Of a stretch of 64,000 nt of DNA, positions 35,967 to 44,999 are shown piece after piece. Origin of the DNA: Gammaproteobacteria bacterium (GTDB lineage: Bacteria > Pseudomonadota > Gammaproteobacteria > Chromatiales > Chromatiaceae). The notes under the pieces are model-generated. The model saw only the letters and a list, made by a program, of their open reading frames with translations. It did no database searches and had not been told where the DNA came from. Position 1 is the first letter of the stretch. Every line of letters begins with the position of its first letter. Location: contig JAGRGQ010000005.1 of assembly GCA_020445405.1 (NCBI GenBank), positions 1-64,000 on the forward strand, given 5' to 3'. A program made the position numbers and the translations under genes.

Positions 35967-36491
35967 ATGATCGCCGAAGCATGTCGCCTGCTCCTGCTGC
36001 TGCTCGCACTGACACTGATGCCGGTGGTATCCGCCAGCTCCAAGCAAACGCTCAACGGCGACGATTTCAGCCTGGTCGGCAGCGGCCGCCTGCACTGGTG
36101 GGGAATCTCCATCTATGATGCCGCGCTCTACGCGCCGGCCGGCGGCTACCGGCCGGAGCGGCCGCACTACCTGGCGATCACCTACCTCAAGGATTTCAGC
36201 CGAAAACAGCTGGTCGACAGAACCCTGGCGGAGATCGAGCGTCTGCATGGAGTGCGGTCCGACCGCGAGGCTGTATTGAGCGAGCTGAGTGCCATTTTTA
36301 CCGATGTCAGCGCCGGTGATCGCCTGTTCGCACTGCATCGTCCGGGAGAGGGGGTGGAGTTCTATTCCGAAGAGCGGTTGCTGGGTCGCCTGGATGATGC
36401 AACCTTGGCGGCGGACTTCTTCTCCATCTGGCTGGACCCCGACACCAGCGAGCCGGAGTTGCGCGAAAGGCTGTTGGGCGATCTCCAATGA
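35967..36491 (+). CDS. Chalcone-isomerase-like periplasmic protein
   Basis: A 174-residue protein with a signal peptide (LLLLLLALTLMPVVSA). The rest fits the chalcone isomerase-like fold (Chalcone_3): LVGSGRLHWWGISIYDAALYAP near the start and a run of helices ending in FFSIWLDPDTSEPELRERLL. Bacterial members bind fatty acids or similar ligands rather than chalcones. In this operon it may hold or deliver a modified lipid. Its stop overlaps the MFS gene start by 4 bases. Confidence 0.86.
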   Translation: MIAEACRLLLLLLALTLMPVVSASSKQTLNGDDFSLVGSGRLHWWGISIYDAALYAPAGGYRPERPHYLAITYLKDFSRKQLVDRTLAEIERLHGVRSDREAVLSELSAIFTDVSAGDRLFALHRPGEGVEFYSEERLLGRLDDATLAADFFSIWLDPDTSEPELRERLLGDLQ

Positions 36492-37741
36492 CCACCGGCA
36501 ATCGATTGGCGTATGGCCTGCTCGGTGCCCCGCTGGCAATGGCGGCACTGCCGGTCTACATCTACACCCCCAAACTCTATGGCGACGAGCTGGGGCTTGG
36601 ACTGGCATTGACCGGCCTAATCCTGCTCGGATCACGACTTATCGATACGGTCCAGGACCCCTGGCTTGGCCGGCTTGCCGATTACATGCAGCGCCGGCGC
36701 GGCGGCTGGCCGCTGCTGGCTGTACTCGCAGCTTTCTCTCTCGGCATCGCCTACGCCGCGCTGTTCAACCCGCCTCTGCTGGAGAAGCGGCAGCTGCAGT
36801 TCTGGTTCGCGGCGGCACTGGTACTGGTCTACACAGCGCACAGCGCGCTCAACATCACTTACCTGGCGTGGGGCGCACGGGCGAGCGACGACACCCACGA
36901 GCGCACGCGCATCGTAGCCTTCCGCGAGGCCTTTGCGCTGCTCGGCGTCATTCTGGCCAGTCTGCTGCCCATGCTGTTCGTCGAATGGTTCGATGCGCAG
37001 CAGCGCTGGCTGCTCTACAGCTGCATATTCGCCGGGCTGCTGCTGCTCGCGGTCTGGGTGCTGATCCGGCACGCACCGGTTCCGCTGCTGGTGGAGAGCG
37101 CTCCGCAGAGACTGATGCAGCCGCTGCGCAACGAACCTTTCCGAAGGCTGGCGATTCTGTTCCTGCTGAACGGTCTGGCGGTTGCCATTGCCGGCACCCT
37201 GTCGCTCTTCTACATCGCCGACGTGCTGCGGCTGGAGCCCTACACCGGAGCCTTTCTCGCCCTCTACTTCGCCAGCGGCGCCTGCTCACTGCCGCTCTGG
37301 CTGAAGCTCTCCCTGCGGATCGGCAAGACGCTTACCTGGATGCTGGGCAGCGTCGCCGCTGTGGCCGGATTCTTCTGGGCGATCCAGCTGGGAGCCGGGG
37401 ATATGCACGCCTATCTGATCATCTGCCTGCTATCGGGCGCGGCGCTCGGCGCCGATCTGGCGCTGCCCGCCGCGATCGCGGCCGATATCATACCGCCCCG
37501 CGATCGTGGGCGCGCCGCCAGCTACTTCGGCATCTGGAGCCTGATCAACAAAGGGGTGCTGGCATTGGCGGCGGGGCTCGGTCTGCCGCTTCTGGCCGGA
37601 CTCGGCTATCAACCGGGCGGCGACACCGGGCTGGTCGCTCTGGCGGTTGTATACGCGGGCATACCCTGCCTGATCAAACTGCTGTCGGCGCTGCTGCTGC
37701 TGCGCTGGCGCGCTTCTCTGGAGGTGAAACATGCCGTTTAA
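36488..37741 (+). CDS. MFS transporter, GPH/MelB-like
   Basis: A 417-residue inner-membrane transporter with about 12 membrane segments. The first loop after segment 2 shows the sugar-cation-symporter-like GSRLIDTVQDPWLGRLADYM. Family members in such operons are often annotated as lipid or sugar transporters, but the substrate here is unknown. Context suggests flipping of a lipid precursor or product (inference). It overlaps both neighbours, by 4 bases upstream and 11 downstream. Confidence 0.88.
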   Translation: MTTGNRLAYGLLGAPLAMAALPVYIYTPKLYGDELGLGLALTGLILLGSRLIDTVQDPWLGRLADYMQRRRGGWPLLAVLAAFSLGIAYAALFNPPLLEKRQLQFWFAAALVLVYTAHSALNITYLAWGARASDDTHERTRIVAFREAFALLGVILASLLPMLFVEWFDAQQRWLLYSCIFAGLLLLAVWVLIRHAPVPLLVESAPQRLMQPLRNEPFRRLAILFLLNGLAVAIAGTLSLFYIADVLRLEPYTGAFLALYFASGACSLPLWLKLSLRIGKTLTWMLGSVAAVAGFFWAIQLGAGDMHAYLIICLLSGAALGADLALPAAIAADIIPPRDRGRAASYFGIWSLINKGVLALAAGLGLPLLAGLGYQPGGDTGLVALAVVYAGIPCLIKLLSALLLLRWRASLEVKHAV

Positions 37742-38261
37742 AATGGCTTTCCTGGTTGCGGCCGCCGCCCTGCTTGGCGGCTGCGCTGGAGTCGACGTAA
37801 ACAGTTACAAGAGTGAGAGGCCCGAGCTCAGGCTGGAGGAGTACTTCAACGGCAGGCTGGATGCCTGGGGTATGTTCCAGCAGCGCGACGGCAAAGTGGT
37901 CAAACGCTTCAAGGTTATCGTGGATGCGAGCTGGGAGGGGGATCGGGGCATACTGGACGAACGTTTCACCTACAGTGATGGTACCACCCAGCAGCGTATC
38001 TGGCGCATCGAGAAGAGCGGAGCGGAGAGTTATACCGGAACGGCGGATGATGTGATCGGGGTGGCATCGGGCAAGGTGGCCGGCAACAGCCTGCACTGGA
38101 TATATACACTCAAGCTGCCGGTCGATGACAAGGTGTACGAAGTCGAGTTCGACGACTGGATGTTTCTGCAGCAGGACGGTGTCATGATCAACCGGTCGGT
38201 AATGAAGAAGTTCGGCATACGGCTGGGCGAAGTGCCCCTCTTTTTCCGCAAGCGGTCATGA
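37731..38261 (+). CDS. DUF3833 lipoprotein
   Basis: A 176-residue lipoprotein with lipobox LLGGC (Cys near residue 18). DUF3833 features are RPELRLEEYFNGRLDAWGMFQQRDGKVVKRF and LDERFTYSDGTTQQRIWRI. It likely has a lipocalin-like barrel. No function is established. The family recurs in clusters with Cfa-like and DUF1365 genes. It is anchored in a membrane facing the periplasm, fitting lipid binding or transfer (inference). Confidence 0.88.
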   Translation: MPFKMAFLVAAAALLGGCAGVDVNSYKSERPELRLEEYFNGRLDAWGMFQQRDGKVVKRFKVIVDASWEGDRGILDERFTYSDGTTQQRIWRIEKSGAESYTGTADDVIGVASGKVAGNSLHWIYTLKLPVDDKVYEVEFDDWMFLQQDGVMINRSVMKKFGIRLGEVPLFFRKRS

Positions 38262-39025
38262 AGCCGCTGAATCCGCGAATCAGCGACTGGCAGGGCAAAC
38301 GCGCCTGGATCATAGGCGCCAGCAGCGGTATCGGCGAGGCGCTCGCGCGCCGGCTGCGGCGGGATGGCGCCAGGCTGGCGCTAACCGCACGAAATCAGGC
38401 GGCACTGCGCAAGGTAGCGGCACCTGGGGAGCTGGTTCTGCCGGCAGACGTGACCGATGTCGAATCCCTGCGCGCTGCATACGCTCTTCTGTTGCAGGAG
38501 CTCGGCGGCGTGGATCTGCTGGTCTATTGCGCCGGTGTCTACACGCCGATGCGTGCCTGGGCGATCGATCTGCCGCTGGTGCGCGAGACGATCGGGATCA
38601 ATCTGCTCGGAGTCTACCATCTGCTGGACCTGGTGCTGCCGCTGTTCAGCGAGAGAGGTTCAGGCGCAATCTGCCTGGTCTCCAGCGTGGCCGGTTACAG
38701 CGGGCTGCCCAAAGCGCTCGCCTACGGGCCGAGCAAAGCCGCCCTGAACAATCTGGCGCAGATTCTCTACACCGACCTGGCGCCCAGGGGAATCGGCGTC
38801 TACCTGGTCAACCCCGGTTTTGTCGCTACCCGGCTCACCCGGCAGAACGACTTCAGAATGCCATCGCTGATGAGGCCGGAGGGCGCGGCGGATGCGATCG
38901 TCGCCGGTCTCGCCAGGGGGCGGTTCGAGATAAGATTCCCGGGCATGTTCACCTTCTGGATGAAAAGCCTGAGCCGGCTGCCGGACCGGTTGCGCTTCTA
39001 TCTGGTCGGGAGGGCGGCGGAGTGA
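38258..39025 (+). CDS. Short-chain dehydrogenase/reductase
   Basis: A 255-residue SDR with the NAD(P)-binding motif GASSGIGEALARRL, the NAG-equivalent YCAGVY, the catalytic Ser in CLVSSVAGY, and Tyr/Lys in YGPSKAAL. The C-terminus is amphipathic and basic, which may attach it to the membrane. The gene overlaps the lipoprotein gene by 4 bases and the next gene by 1. It probably oxidises or reduces a lipid intermediate, but the substrate is unproven. Confidence 0.92.
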   Translation: MKPLNPRISDWQGKRAWIIGASSGIGEALARRLRRDGARLALTARNQAALRKVAAPGELVLPADVTDVESLRAAYALLLQELGGVDLLVYCAGVYTPMRAWAIDLPLVRETIGINLLGVYHLLDLVLPLFSERGSGAICLVSSVAGYSGLPKALAYGPSKAALNNLAQILYTDLAPRGIGVYLVNPGFVATRLTRQNDFRMPSLMRPEGAADAIVAGLARGRFEIRFPGMFTFWMKSLSRLPDRLRFYLVGRAAE

Positions 39026-39468
39026 TGAAATTGCAGGAGTTGATTAACTGGTACACTAGCCTGACGCCGGAGACCATCCCGCTGATCGAGGGGATTTACC
39101 ACGAGCAGGCAAGTTTTCGCGATCCGTTCAACGACGCGCGCGGCGTGGACCAGATCGCGGCCATTTTCGAGCACATGTTCGCGGTGACCCAGCAGCCGGT
39201 ATTTCGCATCACCGCCTGGCAGGCGCAGGGTGATGTCGCCTGGGTCAGCTGGATATTCGATTTCAGGCTCGGTGGCAAATCCATATCCATAGAGGGGGCG
39301 ACCCGCCTGCAGTTCGGAAGCGATGGCCGCGTGCTGGTTCATCGCGACTACTGGGATGCGCTGGATCTGTTGGTGGAGTTTCCATTGATCGGTTCGCTGC
39401 TCCGACTGATCAGAAAGCGATTGAACGTCGCCGGCAAGCCGGTTGTACATGAAGATAAAAAGCCATGA
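39025..39468 (+). CDS. NTF2/SnoaL-like protein
   Basis: A 147-residue cytoplasmic protein with the cone-shaped NTF2 fold: LINWYTSLTPETIPLIEGIYHEQASFRDPFND, VSWIFDF, and HRDYWDALDLL near the end. Small proteins of this type bind hydrophobic ligands or act as isomerases, and they accompany SDR genes in such operons. The start codon shares one base with the SDR stop. The last 20 residues are basic, with a hydrophobic patch that could touch the membrane. Confidence 0.85.
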   Translation: MKLQELINWYTSLTPETIPLIEGIYHEQASFRDPFNDARGVDQIAAIFEHMFAVTQQPVFRITAWQAQGDVAWVSWIFDFRLGGKSISIEGATRLQFGSDGRVLVHRDYWDALDLLVEFPLIGSLLRLIRKRLNVAGKPVVHEDKKP

Positions 39469-40343
39469 ATGAATATCACACCATCGGTGACGTCTCACGC
39501 ATCGCGGGTATACCGAAAGATCTGCTGCGCATGTGGGAGCGGCGTTACGGTTATCCGAAACCGGCACGCGACAATAATGGCGACCGTCTCTACTCCAACG
39601 AGGAGCTGGACAAGCTGATCGCGATCCGCCAGCTGCAGGAGCAGGGCAAACGGCCCGGCAAGTTGATGGCGCTGGATCTGCCGAAGCTCAGATCGATGAT
39701 GAAGAGTCCCGGTCTGGAGCTGGATGGGGAGCAGATGATCGCGCTGTTTCAGTCGGATGATCCGCTGGCACTGCGCGGCTGGCTGCATGGCCAGCTGGTC
39801 ACCAATGGTCTGCGCGCTTTCATTCACAAGGTGCTGGCGCCGGCCACGCGGATGGTGGGCGATGCCTGGGCGGCGGGTAGAATTCAGATTCACCAGGAGC
39901 ATCTCTACACCGAGCTGGTGACCAGTCTGGTGCGCCAGGCTTTGGTGGAGGTCTACCGGGAAGAGGGCAGCCCCAGGGTGATGCTCACCACCATGCAGGG
40001 TGAAATGCACGGTCTCGGCCTGCTGATGGTCGAGGTGCTGCTGCGCAGCGCCGGCGCGGATGTGATTGCATTCGGCACCGACATGCCGCTCAGCGATATC
40101 ATCCAGGCTTCACAAAACCACAGGATCGATGTGATCGGGCTCTCTTTCAGCGGCCATTTCAGGCGCGACGAAGCGGGCGCGATGCTCACCGGACTGCGCG
40201 AGCGGATCGATGCGAATGTGCAGATCTGGGTCGGCGGTGCTGCCTTTGAGGCTGATGCCACTCTGCCCCCCGGAGTGCGATTGATCGATAGCCTATACCA
40301 ACTAGAACAGGTGTTGGCCGGGTTCCAGCACAGGCAGATTTGA
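39465..40343 (+). CDS. B12-binding MerR regulator, CarH/LitR-type
   Basis: A 292-residue regulator. Residues 1-72 are a MerR winged helix (MWERRYGYPKPARDNNGDRLYS). The middle and C-terminal regions are a cobalamin module with the photoreceptor signature W135-x9-E145-H146, and E180-x-H182-x2-G185 (GEMHGLG), whose His would be the lower cobalt ligand. LSFSG and WVGGA follow as in B12 folds. CarH proteins bind adenosylcobalamin, repress in the dark and release DNA in light. It overlaps the preceding gene by 4 bases, so it probably regulates its own operon through the palindromes upstream of 32766. Confidence 0.92.
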   Translation: MNEYHTIGDVSRIAGIPKDLLRMWERRYGYPKPARDNNGDRLYSNEELDKLIAIRQLQEQGKRPGKLMALDLPKLRSMMKSPGLELDGEQMIALFQSDDPLALRGWLHGQLVTNGLRAFIHKVLAPATRMVGDAWAAGRIQIHQEHLYTELVTSLVRQALVEVYREEGSPRVMLTTMQGEMHGLGLLMVEVLLRSAGADVIAFGTDMPLSDIIQASQNHRIDVIGLSFSGHFRRDEAGAMLTGLRERIDANVQIWVGGAAFEADATLPPGVRLIDSLYQLEQVLAGFQHRQI

Positions 40344-40514
40344 GTGTCTGGCTCATTCAGGCGATGCGTTGTCGGGAGAGAGTAACGAATACGGCTCGTT
40401 AGCGAGATTTGAGGGTCAGATATAAAACCGCATTAGGAATCAGACAAGCTGGTATTTTATAACCCCGTCATTCCGGCGCATGCCGGAATCCAGAGACTAT
40501 GCCAGGGAGTTGGT
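40344..40514. other. Short intergenic with repeat arm
   Basis: Between the regulator and the GIY-YIG gene. It carries the left inverted repeat (40465-40494) and a GGGAG ribosome-binding site near 40505. Confidence 0.5.
40465..40494 (+). repeat. Left 30-bp inverted repeat of the GIY-YIG unit
   Basis: Its core TTCCGGCGCATGCCGGAA is itself a perfect palindromic hairpin (7-bp stem, 4-base loop). The full 30 bases recur in inverted orientation, without mismatch, at 40856-40885. Confidence 0.93.
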
Positions 40515-40808
40515 ATGGAGCGACAACCGTGCGTATATACATTAGCCAACAAACGAAATGGAACCCTGTACACTGGTGTGACTTCTAATCTGCTAAAGCG
40601 GGTTTGGGAACATAAGAACAATCTAACCGAAGGCTTTACCAGTAAATACAGTGTGCATACTTTAGTCTGGTATGAAATGCACGAGACAATGGAATCCGCC
40701 ATTCAGCGGGAAAAAACTATTAAAAATTGGAAGCGAGAGTGGAAGATAAAAACGATTGAAGAGCTGAACCCACACTGGCGGGATTTGTATCTGGAGCTGA
40801 TTCGATGA
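40515..40808 (+). CDS. GIY-YIG superfamily nuclease, small
   Basis: A 97-residue protein of the UPF0213/YhbQ-like GIY-YIG type. The signature reads VYTLANKRNGTLYTGVTSNL, with YTL and YTG in place of GIY and YIG. The Arg helix follows in LLKRVWEH, and the Glu helix in IQREKTIKNWKREWK. It is a putative structure-specific endonuclease. GGGAG lies 5 bases before the ATG. Its base composition is clearly more AT-rich than its neighbours, and it is bracketed by perfect inverted repeats. Both facts suggest a small mobile or repeat-associated unit. Confidence 0.9.
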   Translation: MERQPCVYTLANKRNGTLYTGVTSNLLKRVWEHKNNLTEGFTSKYSVHTLVWYEMHETMESAIQREKTIKNWKREWKIKTIEELNPHWRDLYLELIR

Positions 40809-40855
40809 GAAGTGTTCTTTATTGAAGTGCTGACGGTCGACAATCGTGGGGAGTA

Positions 40856-40885
40856 TCTGGATTCCGGCATGCGCCGGAATGACGG
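40856..40885 (-). repeat. Right 30-bp inverted repeat of the GIY-YIG unit
   Basis: Exact reverse complement of 40465-40494, 47 bases after the GIY-YIG stop codon. The palindromic core could also act as a terminator or nuclease target. Confidence 0.93.
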
Positions 40886-40942
40886 TAACAAAAAAGTTTA
40901 CCCAATTCTTCGAAGGATCCAAGAGTATGAGAGGGATGCGCG

Positions 40943-41932
40943 ATGAGTACGCGTAAAAAAGCCGAATCAACCGAAAACGAGCTGCTGCTGGAGAAGATCC
41001 GGGTCGGTGTCAGCTCCTGCCTGCTGGGACAGGAGGTTCGCTTCGACGGCGGTCACAAGCGTGACAACTATCTGACCGGCACACTGTCGAGCTATTTCGA
41101 TTTCATCCCCTTCTGTCCGGAGGCGGCAGTCGGTCTGGGCATCCCGCGCCAGCCGATCAGACTGGTCCGCCGCGGCGAGGAGATTCGCGCCGTCGGTGTC
41201 AGAACACCGGAGCTGGATCCCACCGATGAGCTTGCCGCCTTTGCCGAGCGCACCGCCAGGCAGCTCGGGGAGATCTCCGGGTATATCCTGAAGAAAGAGT
41301 CACCCAGCTGCGGCATGGAGCGGGTCAAGATCTACAACGACAAGGGGATGCCGGAGCGCAAGGGTGTCGGCATTTATGCGGGCGTGTTGATGCAGCGTCT
41401 GCCCCTGCTGCCGGTCGAGGAGGAGGGGCGGCTGGGTGATGCGGTGCTGCGCGAGAATTTTATCGGGCGCGTGTTCGTCTACCACCGTTGGCAGCGGCTG
41501 GTGCGCGAAGGGGTGACCGCAAATAAATTGATCGAATTTCATTCCGATCATAAATTCCTGATTCTGTCGCACCACCAGAAGGCTTATCGCGAGCTGGGGC
41601 GGCTGGTGGCGGATGCCGGTGGATCAGACCTCGATAAGCGGGCCGGAGAGTATATAGCCATTCTGATGAAGGCGTTGAAACGGCCGGCGAAGCCGCGTCA
41701 GCATGTCAATGTGCTGGAGCATCTGCTTGGATTTCTAAAGGGGCATCTGGATAAGAGTGATCGAGAAGAGATGGTCGAGACGATCGCTCAATATCGTGAG
41801 GGATTATTGCCGCTTATCGTTCCGATCACGTTGATCCGCCACCATTTCCGCCGCCATCCGGATCCCTATGTCATGCGCCAGTACTACTTGTCGCCGCATC
41901 CGAAGGAGCTGATGCTGCGAAATAGCATTTGA
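40943..41932 (+). CDS. ybgA: YbgA family protein (DUF523-DUF1722)
   Basis: A 329-residue cytoplasmic protein. Residues about 13-165 form a DUF523 domain with three conserved Cys in VGVSSCLLG, FCPE and SPSCGM. The stand-alone DUF523 protein TudS is a [4Fe-4S] enzyme that removes sulfur from 2-thiouridine, so a related tRNA or nucleoside desulfuration is plausible. Residues about 185-315 are DUF1722 (KFLILSHHQKAYRELGRLV). In E. coli and other bacteria ybgA neighbours the DNA photolyase gene, and the family is common in light-response loci. No photolyase is encoded in this window. Confidence 0.92.
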   Translation: MSTRKKAESTENELLLEKIRVGVSSCLLGQEVRFDGGHKRDNYLTGTLSSYFDFIPFCPEAAVGLGIPRQPIRLVRRGEEIRAVGVRTPELDPTDELAAFAERTARQLGEISGYILKKESPSCGMERVKIYNDKGMPERKGVGIYAGVLMQRLPLLPVEEEGRLGDAVLRENFIGRVFVYHRWQRLVREGVTANKLIEFHSDHKFLILSHHQKAYRELGRLVADAGGSDLDKRAGEYIAILMKALKRPAKPRQHVNVLEHLLGFLKGHLDKSDREEMVETIAQYREGLLPLIVPITLIRHHFRRHPDPYVMRQYYLSPHPKELMLRNSI

Positions 41933-42300
41933 GTTACAGGAAGTTCAGGGCAAGACCGCCGGGAAGGGATTGCGCAGCGGCGACCAGGCAGATGCGGCGG
42001 TTCTGATGTGTCCGATAAACCCGGGAGAAAGTTCTCTGTATTGATGGTCGGGATGTTTTCTGTCTCCGCTGTTTTGCGAGTCGAACCCTTTCCGGCTTGA
42101 CGCCTTTTCGTTCTGTTTCAGCCGCCTGCTCCGGCCGTTATGCTGGATTACGTCGCGGCGCCCGTTTTGGATCACGGGAAAGGGTTGTGCATCCATCGGC
42201 CCGTCTGCGGCAGCTGCCTGTTTTGGTATGGATTCCACTTTTCCTGCTAGAGTTGTAATAAACAGAGCCAGCCGAAAAACATCTGCGAGGAGGTCCAATC
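41933..42300. other. Intergenic region, nothing clear
   Basis: About 370 bases between ybgA and the aconitase gene. I see no supported gene or strong hairpin. The aconitase ribosome-binding site (GAGGAGG) lies at the right end. Confidence 0.4.
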
Positions 42301-44580
42301 ATGGCTGCAGGACCGGGAACACCCGTCGAACTTATCAACCGTGTTTACGCCACACTCGAGCAACGGGTGGGTGCGATGAGGGCCCGTCTCGGGCATGCGC
42401 TCACCCTCTCCGAAAAGATCCTGGCGAACCATCTCGATGTGCCGGATGCCGCGGTGGAGCGCGGCGTCAGCTATGTTGATTTCAGGCCGGACCGGGTAGC
42501 GATGCAGGATGCTACGGCGCAGATGGCCTGGCTTCAGTTCGACACCGCCGGACTCGCCAGTGTGCAGGTGCCGACCACCACCCACTGTGACCACCTGATT
42601 CAGGCGCGCGTCGAAGCCAGACAGGACCTGCTGCGAGCGTTCAGCAGCAATGATGAAGTCTACAGATTCCTGCAATCCATTTCAGCCAAGTATGGCGGCG
42701 GTTTCTGGAAGCCTGGCAGCGGCATCATTCATCAAGTGGTGCTGGAGAATTATGCGTTTCCGGGAGGCATGATGATCGGCACCGATTCCCATACTCCGAA
42801 TGCCGGCGGTCTGGGCATGATCGCGATTGGTGTGGGTGGGGCGGATGCGGTCGACGTGATGACCGGGTTTCCCTGGAACGTTCGTTTTCCGAAACTGATC
42901 GGCGTGCGTCTCACCGGCAGACTGAGCGGTTGGTCCGCACCCAAGGATGTCATTCTGAAAGTGGCCGAGATCCTGACCGTCAAAGGCGGTACCGGTGCCA
43001 TCGTGGAGTACATAGGCCCGGGTGCCGAGAATATCAGCGCCACCGGCAAGGCCACCATCTGCAACATGGGTGCCGAGATCGGCGCCACCACATCCATCTT
43101 CGCTTATGACGAGGCGATGGCCCGTTACCTGAAAAGCACCCGCCGGGAAGCCGTCGCTGCCGCGGCCGATGCAGTGGCTCGCCATCTGCGGCCAGACGAC
43201 GAGGTGCTGGCCAATCCCGCCGCCTACTACGACCAGCTGATAGAGATCGATCTCTCCAGCCTGCAGCCGCATATCAACGGCCCCCACACACCCGACCTCG
43301 CCCGCGAGGTGGGCGCCCTCGGAGCCGAGGCGAGGAGCAACGACTGGCCCCTGGAGATCAGCGCCGCGTTGATAGGCAGTTGCACCAACTCCTCGTACGA
43401 GGATATCACGCGGGCGGCATCGATTGCCCGCGAAGCCAAAGCCAAGCGGCTCCCGCTGAGGACCAGACTGCTGATCACACCTGGTTCGGAGCAGGTGCGT
43501 GCGACGATCGAGCGGGATGGGTTGCTGGCCGATTTCGAAGCGCTGGGCGCAACTGTGCTGGCCAACGCCTGCGGCCCGTGCATAGGACAGTGGGACAGAT
43601 CCGGCGAGCGCCAGCCGGGCACGCCCAACGTGATCGTCACCTCCTACAACCGCAACTTCCCAAAACGCAACGACGGTGATGCCGCCACGCTTGCTTTCGT
43701 CACTTCTCCGGAGACGGTGATGGCGTTGGCGCTGGCTGGAACGGTCGACTTCGATCCGCACGTTGGAGAACTCGTCAACGACGACGGTGAACCGGTCAGG
43801 CTCTCCATACCGGTCGGTGTCGAACTTCCAGACGGAGGGTTCGATAGCGGAGAAGAGACCTACATTGCGCCCCCCGCCGACGGATCCGGTATCGAAGTTG
43901 CCATAGCGCCGACCTCGGACCGGCTCCAGCTGCTGCAGCCGTTTCCGGCATGGGATGGCAACGACTACGAAAACCTGCCTGTGCTGGTGAAGGCCCAGGG
44001 CAAGTTCACCACCGACCACATCTCGATGGCAGGCCCGTGGCTCAGGTATCGCGGACACCTGGAAAACATCTCGGGCAACCTCTACCTGGGTGCGGTCAAT
44101 GCTTATCCCGGCTACGAGGTCGGCTACGGCAAGAATCAGCTGACCGGAGAGACGCAGCAATTCCCGCAGATTGCCAAATCCTATCATGCGGCAGGTCAGC
44201 ACTGGGTGGTCATAGGCGACGAGAACATGGGTGAGGGTTCGTCGCGCGAACATGCCGCGATGGAGCCGCGCTTCCGGCTGGGTCTGGTGGCCATTGCGCG
44301 CTCCATCGCCCGTATTCACGAGACCAACCTGAAGAAACAGGGCATGCTGCCACTGACGTTCGCCGATCCTGGCGATTATGACCGCATCGGAGAGGACGAC
44401 CGCATTGCGGTGCGCGGGCTGGCTTCACTGTCGCCAGGACAACCGTTGACCGTCGAAGTCACGCCGCCTTCGGGGGAAGTCTGGAGTTTTCAGGCGAACC
44501 ATACCTTCTCGACGCAGCAGATCGAATGGTTCAAGGCCGGTTCCGCGCTGAATGTGATTCGTCGCAATCTGGGAGGGTAG
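42301..44580 (+). CDS. Aconitate hydratase, mitochondrial-type
   Basis: A 759-residue TCA-cycle enzyme interconverting citrate and isocitrate. The three [4Fe-4S] ligands are Cys in [11 protein letters not shown] and two in [10 protein letters not shown]. The swivel domain is marked by [14 protein letters not shown]. Length and motifs ([26 protein letters not shown]) fit the mitochondrial-type clade rather than AcnB. GAGGAGG is placed ideally before the ATG. It stands alone. Confidence 0.95.
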   Translation: MAAGPGTPVELINRVYATLEQRVGAMRARLGHALTLSEKILANHLDVPDAAVERGVSYVDFRPDRVAMQDATAQMAWLQFDTAGLASVQVPTTTHCDHLIQARVEARQDLLRAFSSNDEVYRFLQSISAKYGGGFWKPGSGIIHQVVLENYAFPGGMMIGTDSHTPNAGGLGMIAIGVGGADAVDVMTGFPWNVRFPKLIGVRLTGRLSGWSAPKDVILKVAEILTVKGGTGAIVEYIGPGAENISATGKATICNMGAEIGATTSIFAYDEAMARYLKSTRREAVAAAADAVARHLRPDDEVLANPAAYYDQLIEIDLSSLQPHINGPHTPDLAREVGALGAEARSNDWPLEISAALIGSCTNSSYEDITRAASIAREAKAKRLPLRTRLLITPGSEQVRATIERDGLLADFEALGATVLANACGPCIGQWDRSGERQPGTPNVIVTSYNRNFPKRNDGDAATLAFVTSPETVMALALAGTVDFDPHVGELVNDDGEPVRLSIPVGVELPDGGFDSGEETYIAPPADGSGIEVAIAPTSDRLQLLQPFPAWDGNDYENLPVLVKAQGKFTTDHISMAGPWLRYRGHLENISGNLYLGAVNAYPGYEVGYGKNQLTGETQQFPQIAKSYHAAGQHWVVIGDENMGEGSSREHAAMEPRFRLGLVAIARSIARIHETNLKKQGMLPLTFADPGDYDRIGEDDRIAVRGLASLSPGQPLTVEVTPPSGEVWSFQANHTFSTQQIEWFKAGSALNVIRRNLGG

Positions 44581-44837
44581 CCCGGTTGATCCAGCCGAAC
44601 CGGAATGCGCCGGTTCGCACGGTTGGCCCGACACGGCCGGCGCACTGATCCACCCGTGGGAGCGGCATGGGGTCCGCTCCCTTCCCCCTCCCGCGCATGT
44701 GCCCACCGATCCGAATCGCCGGCAACAGTCGTATTCAATGGAGTTGCCGGGGAGATCGACGATAAACATCACCTCAGGCGTCAGCAGCGGTATGTTGCGG
44801 CAGAAACAGAGTGGGCGCACAAACGGTTTGAGCTGTT

Positions 44838-44999
44838 TTACCTCAAGCCCGATGAGATGCGCAGGATGCGGGCGACGATAAAAGCGGAGAGTACCAGCAG
44901 GCCAAACGGGTACGGCAGTAGGCCGGCCATGAACGCCAGCAGCGATATCGCGAGAATCGTCAGCAACAGCAGCAGTAACGGGTCTCTGAAGATCCGCAT
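44838..44999 (-). CDS. Small membrane protein, 53 aa
   Basis: MRIFRDPLLLLLLTILAISL and onwards: two closely spaced hydrophobic segments and a basic C-terminus, so it is likely an inner-membrane hairpin protein. Its start codon shares one base with the stop of the upstream methyltransferase gene (TGATG), which strongly suggests translational coupling. I do not recognise the family. Confidence 0.65.
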   Translation of the reverse strand: MRIFRDPLLLLLLTILAISLLAFMAGLLPYPFGLLVLSAFIVARILRISSGLR

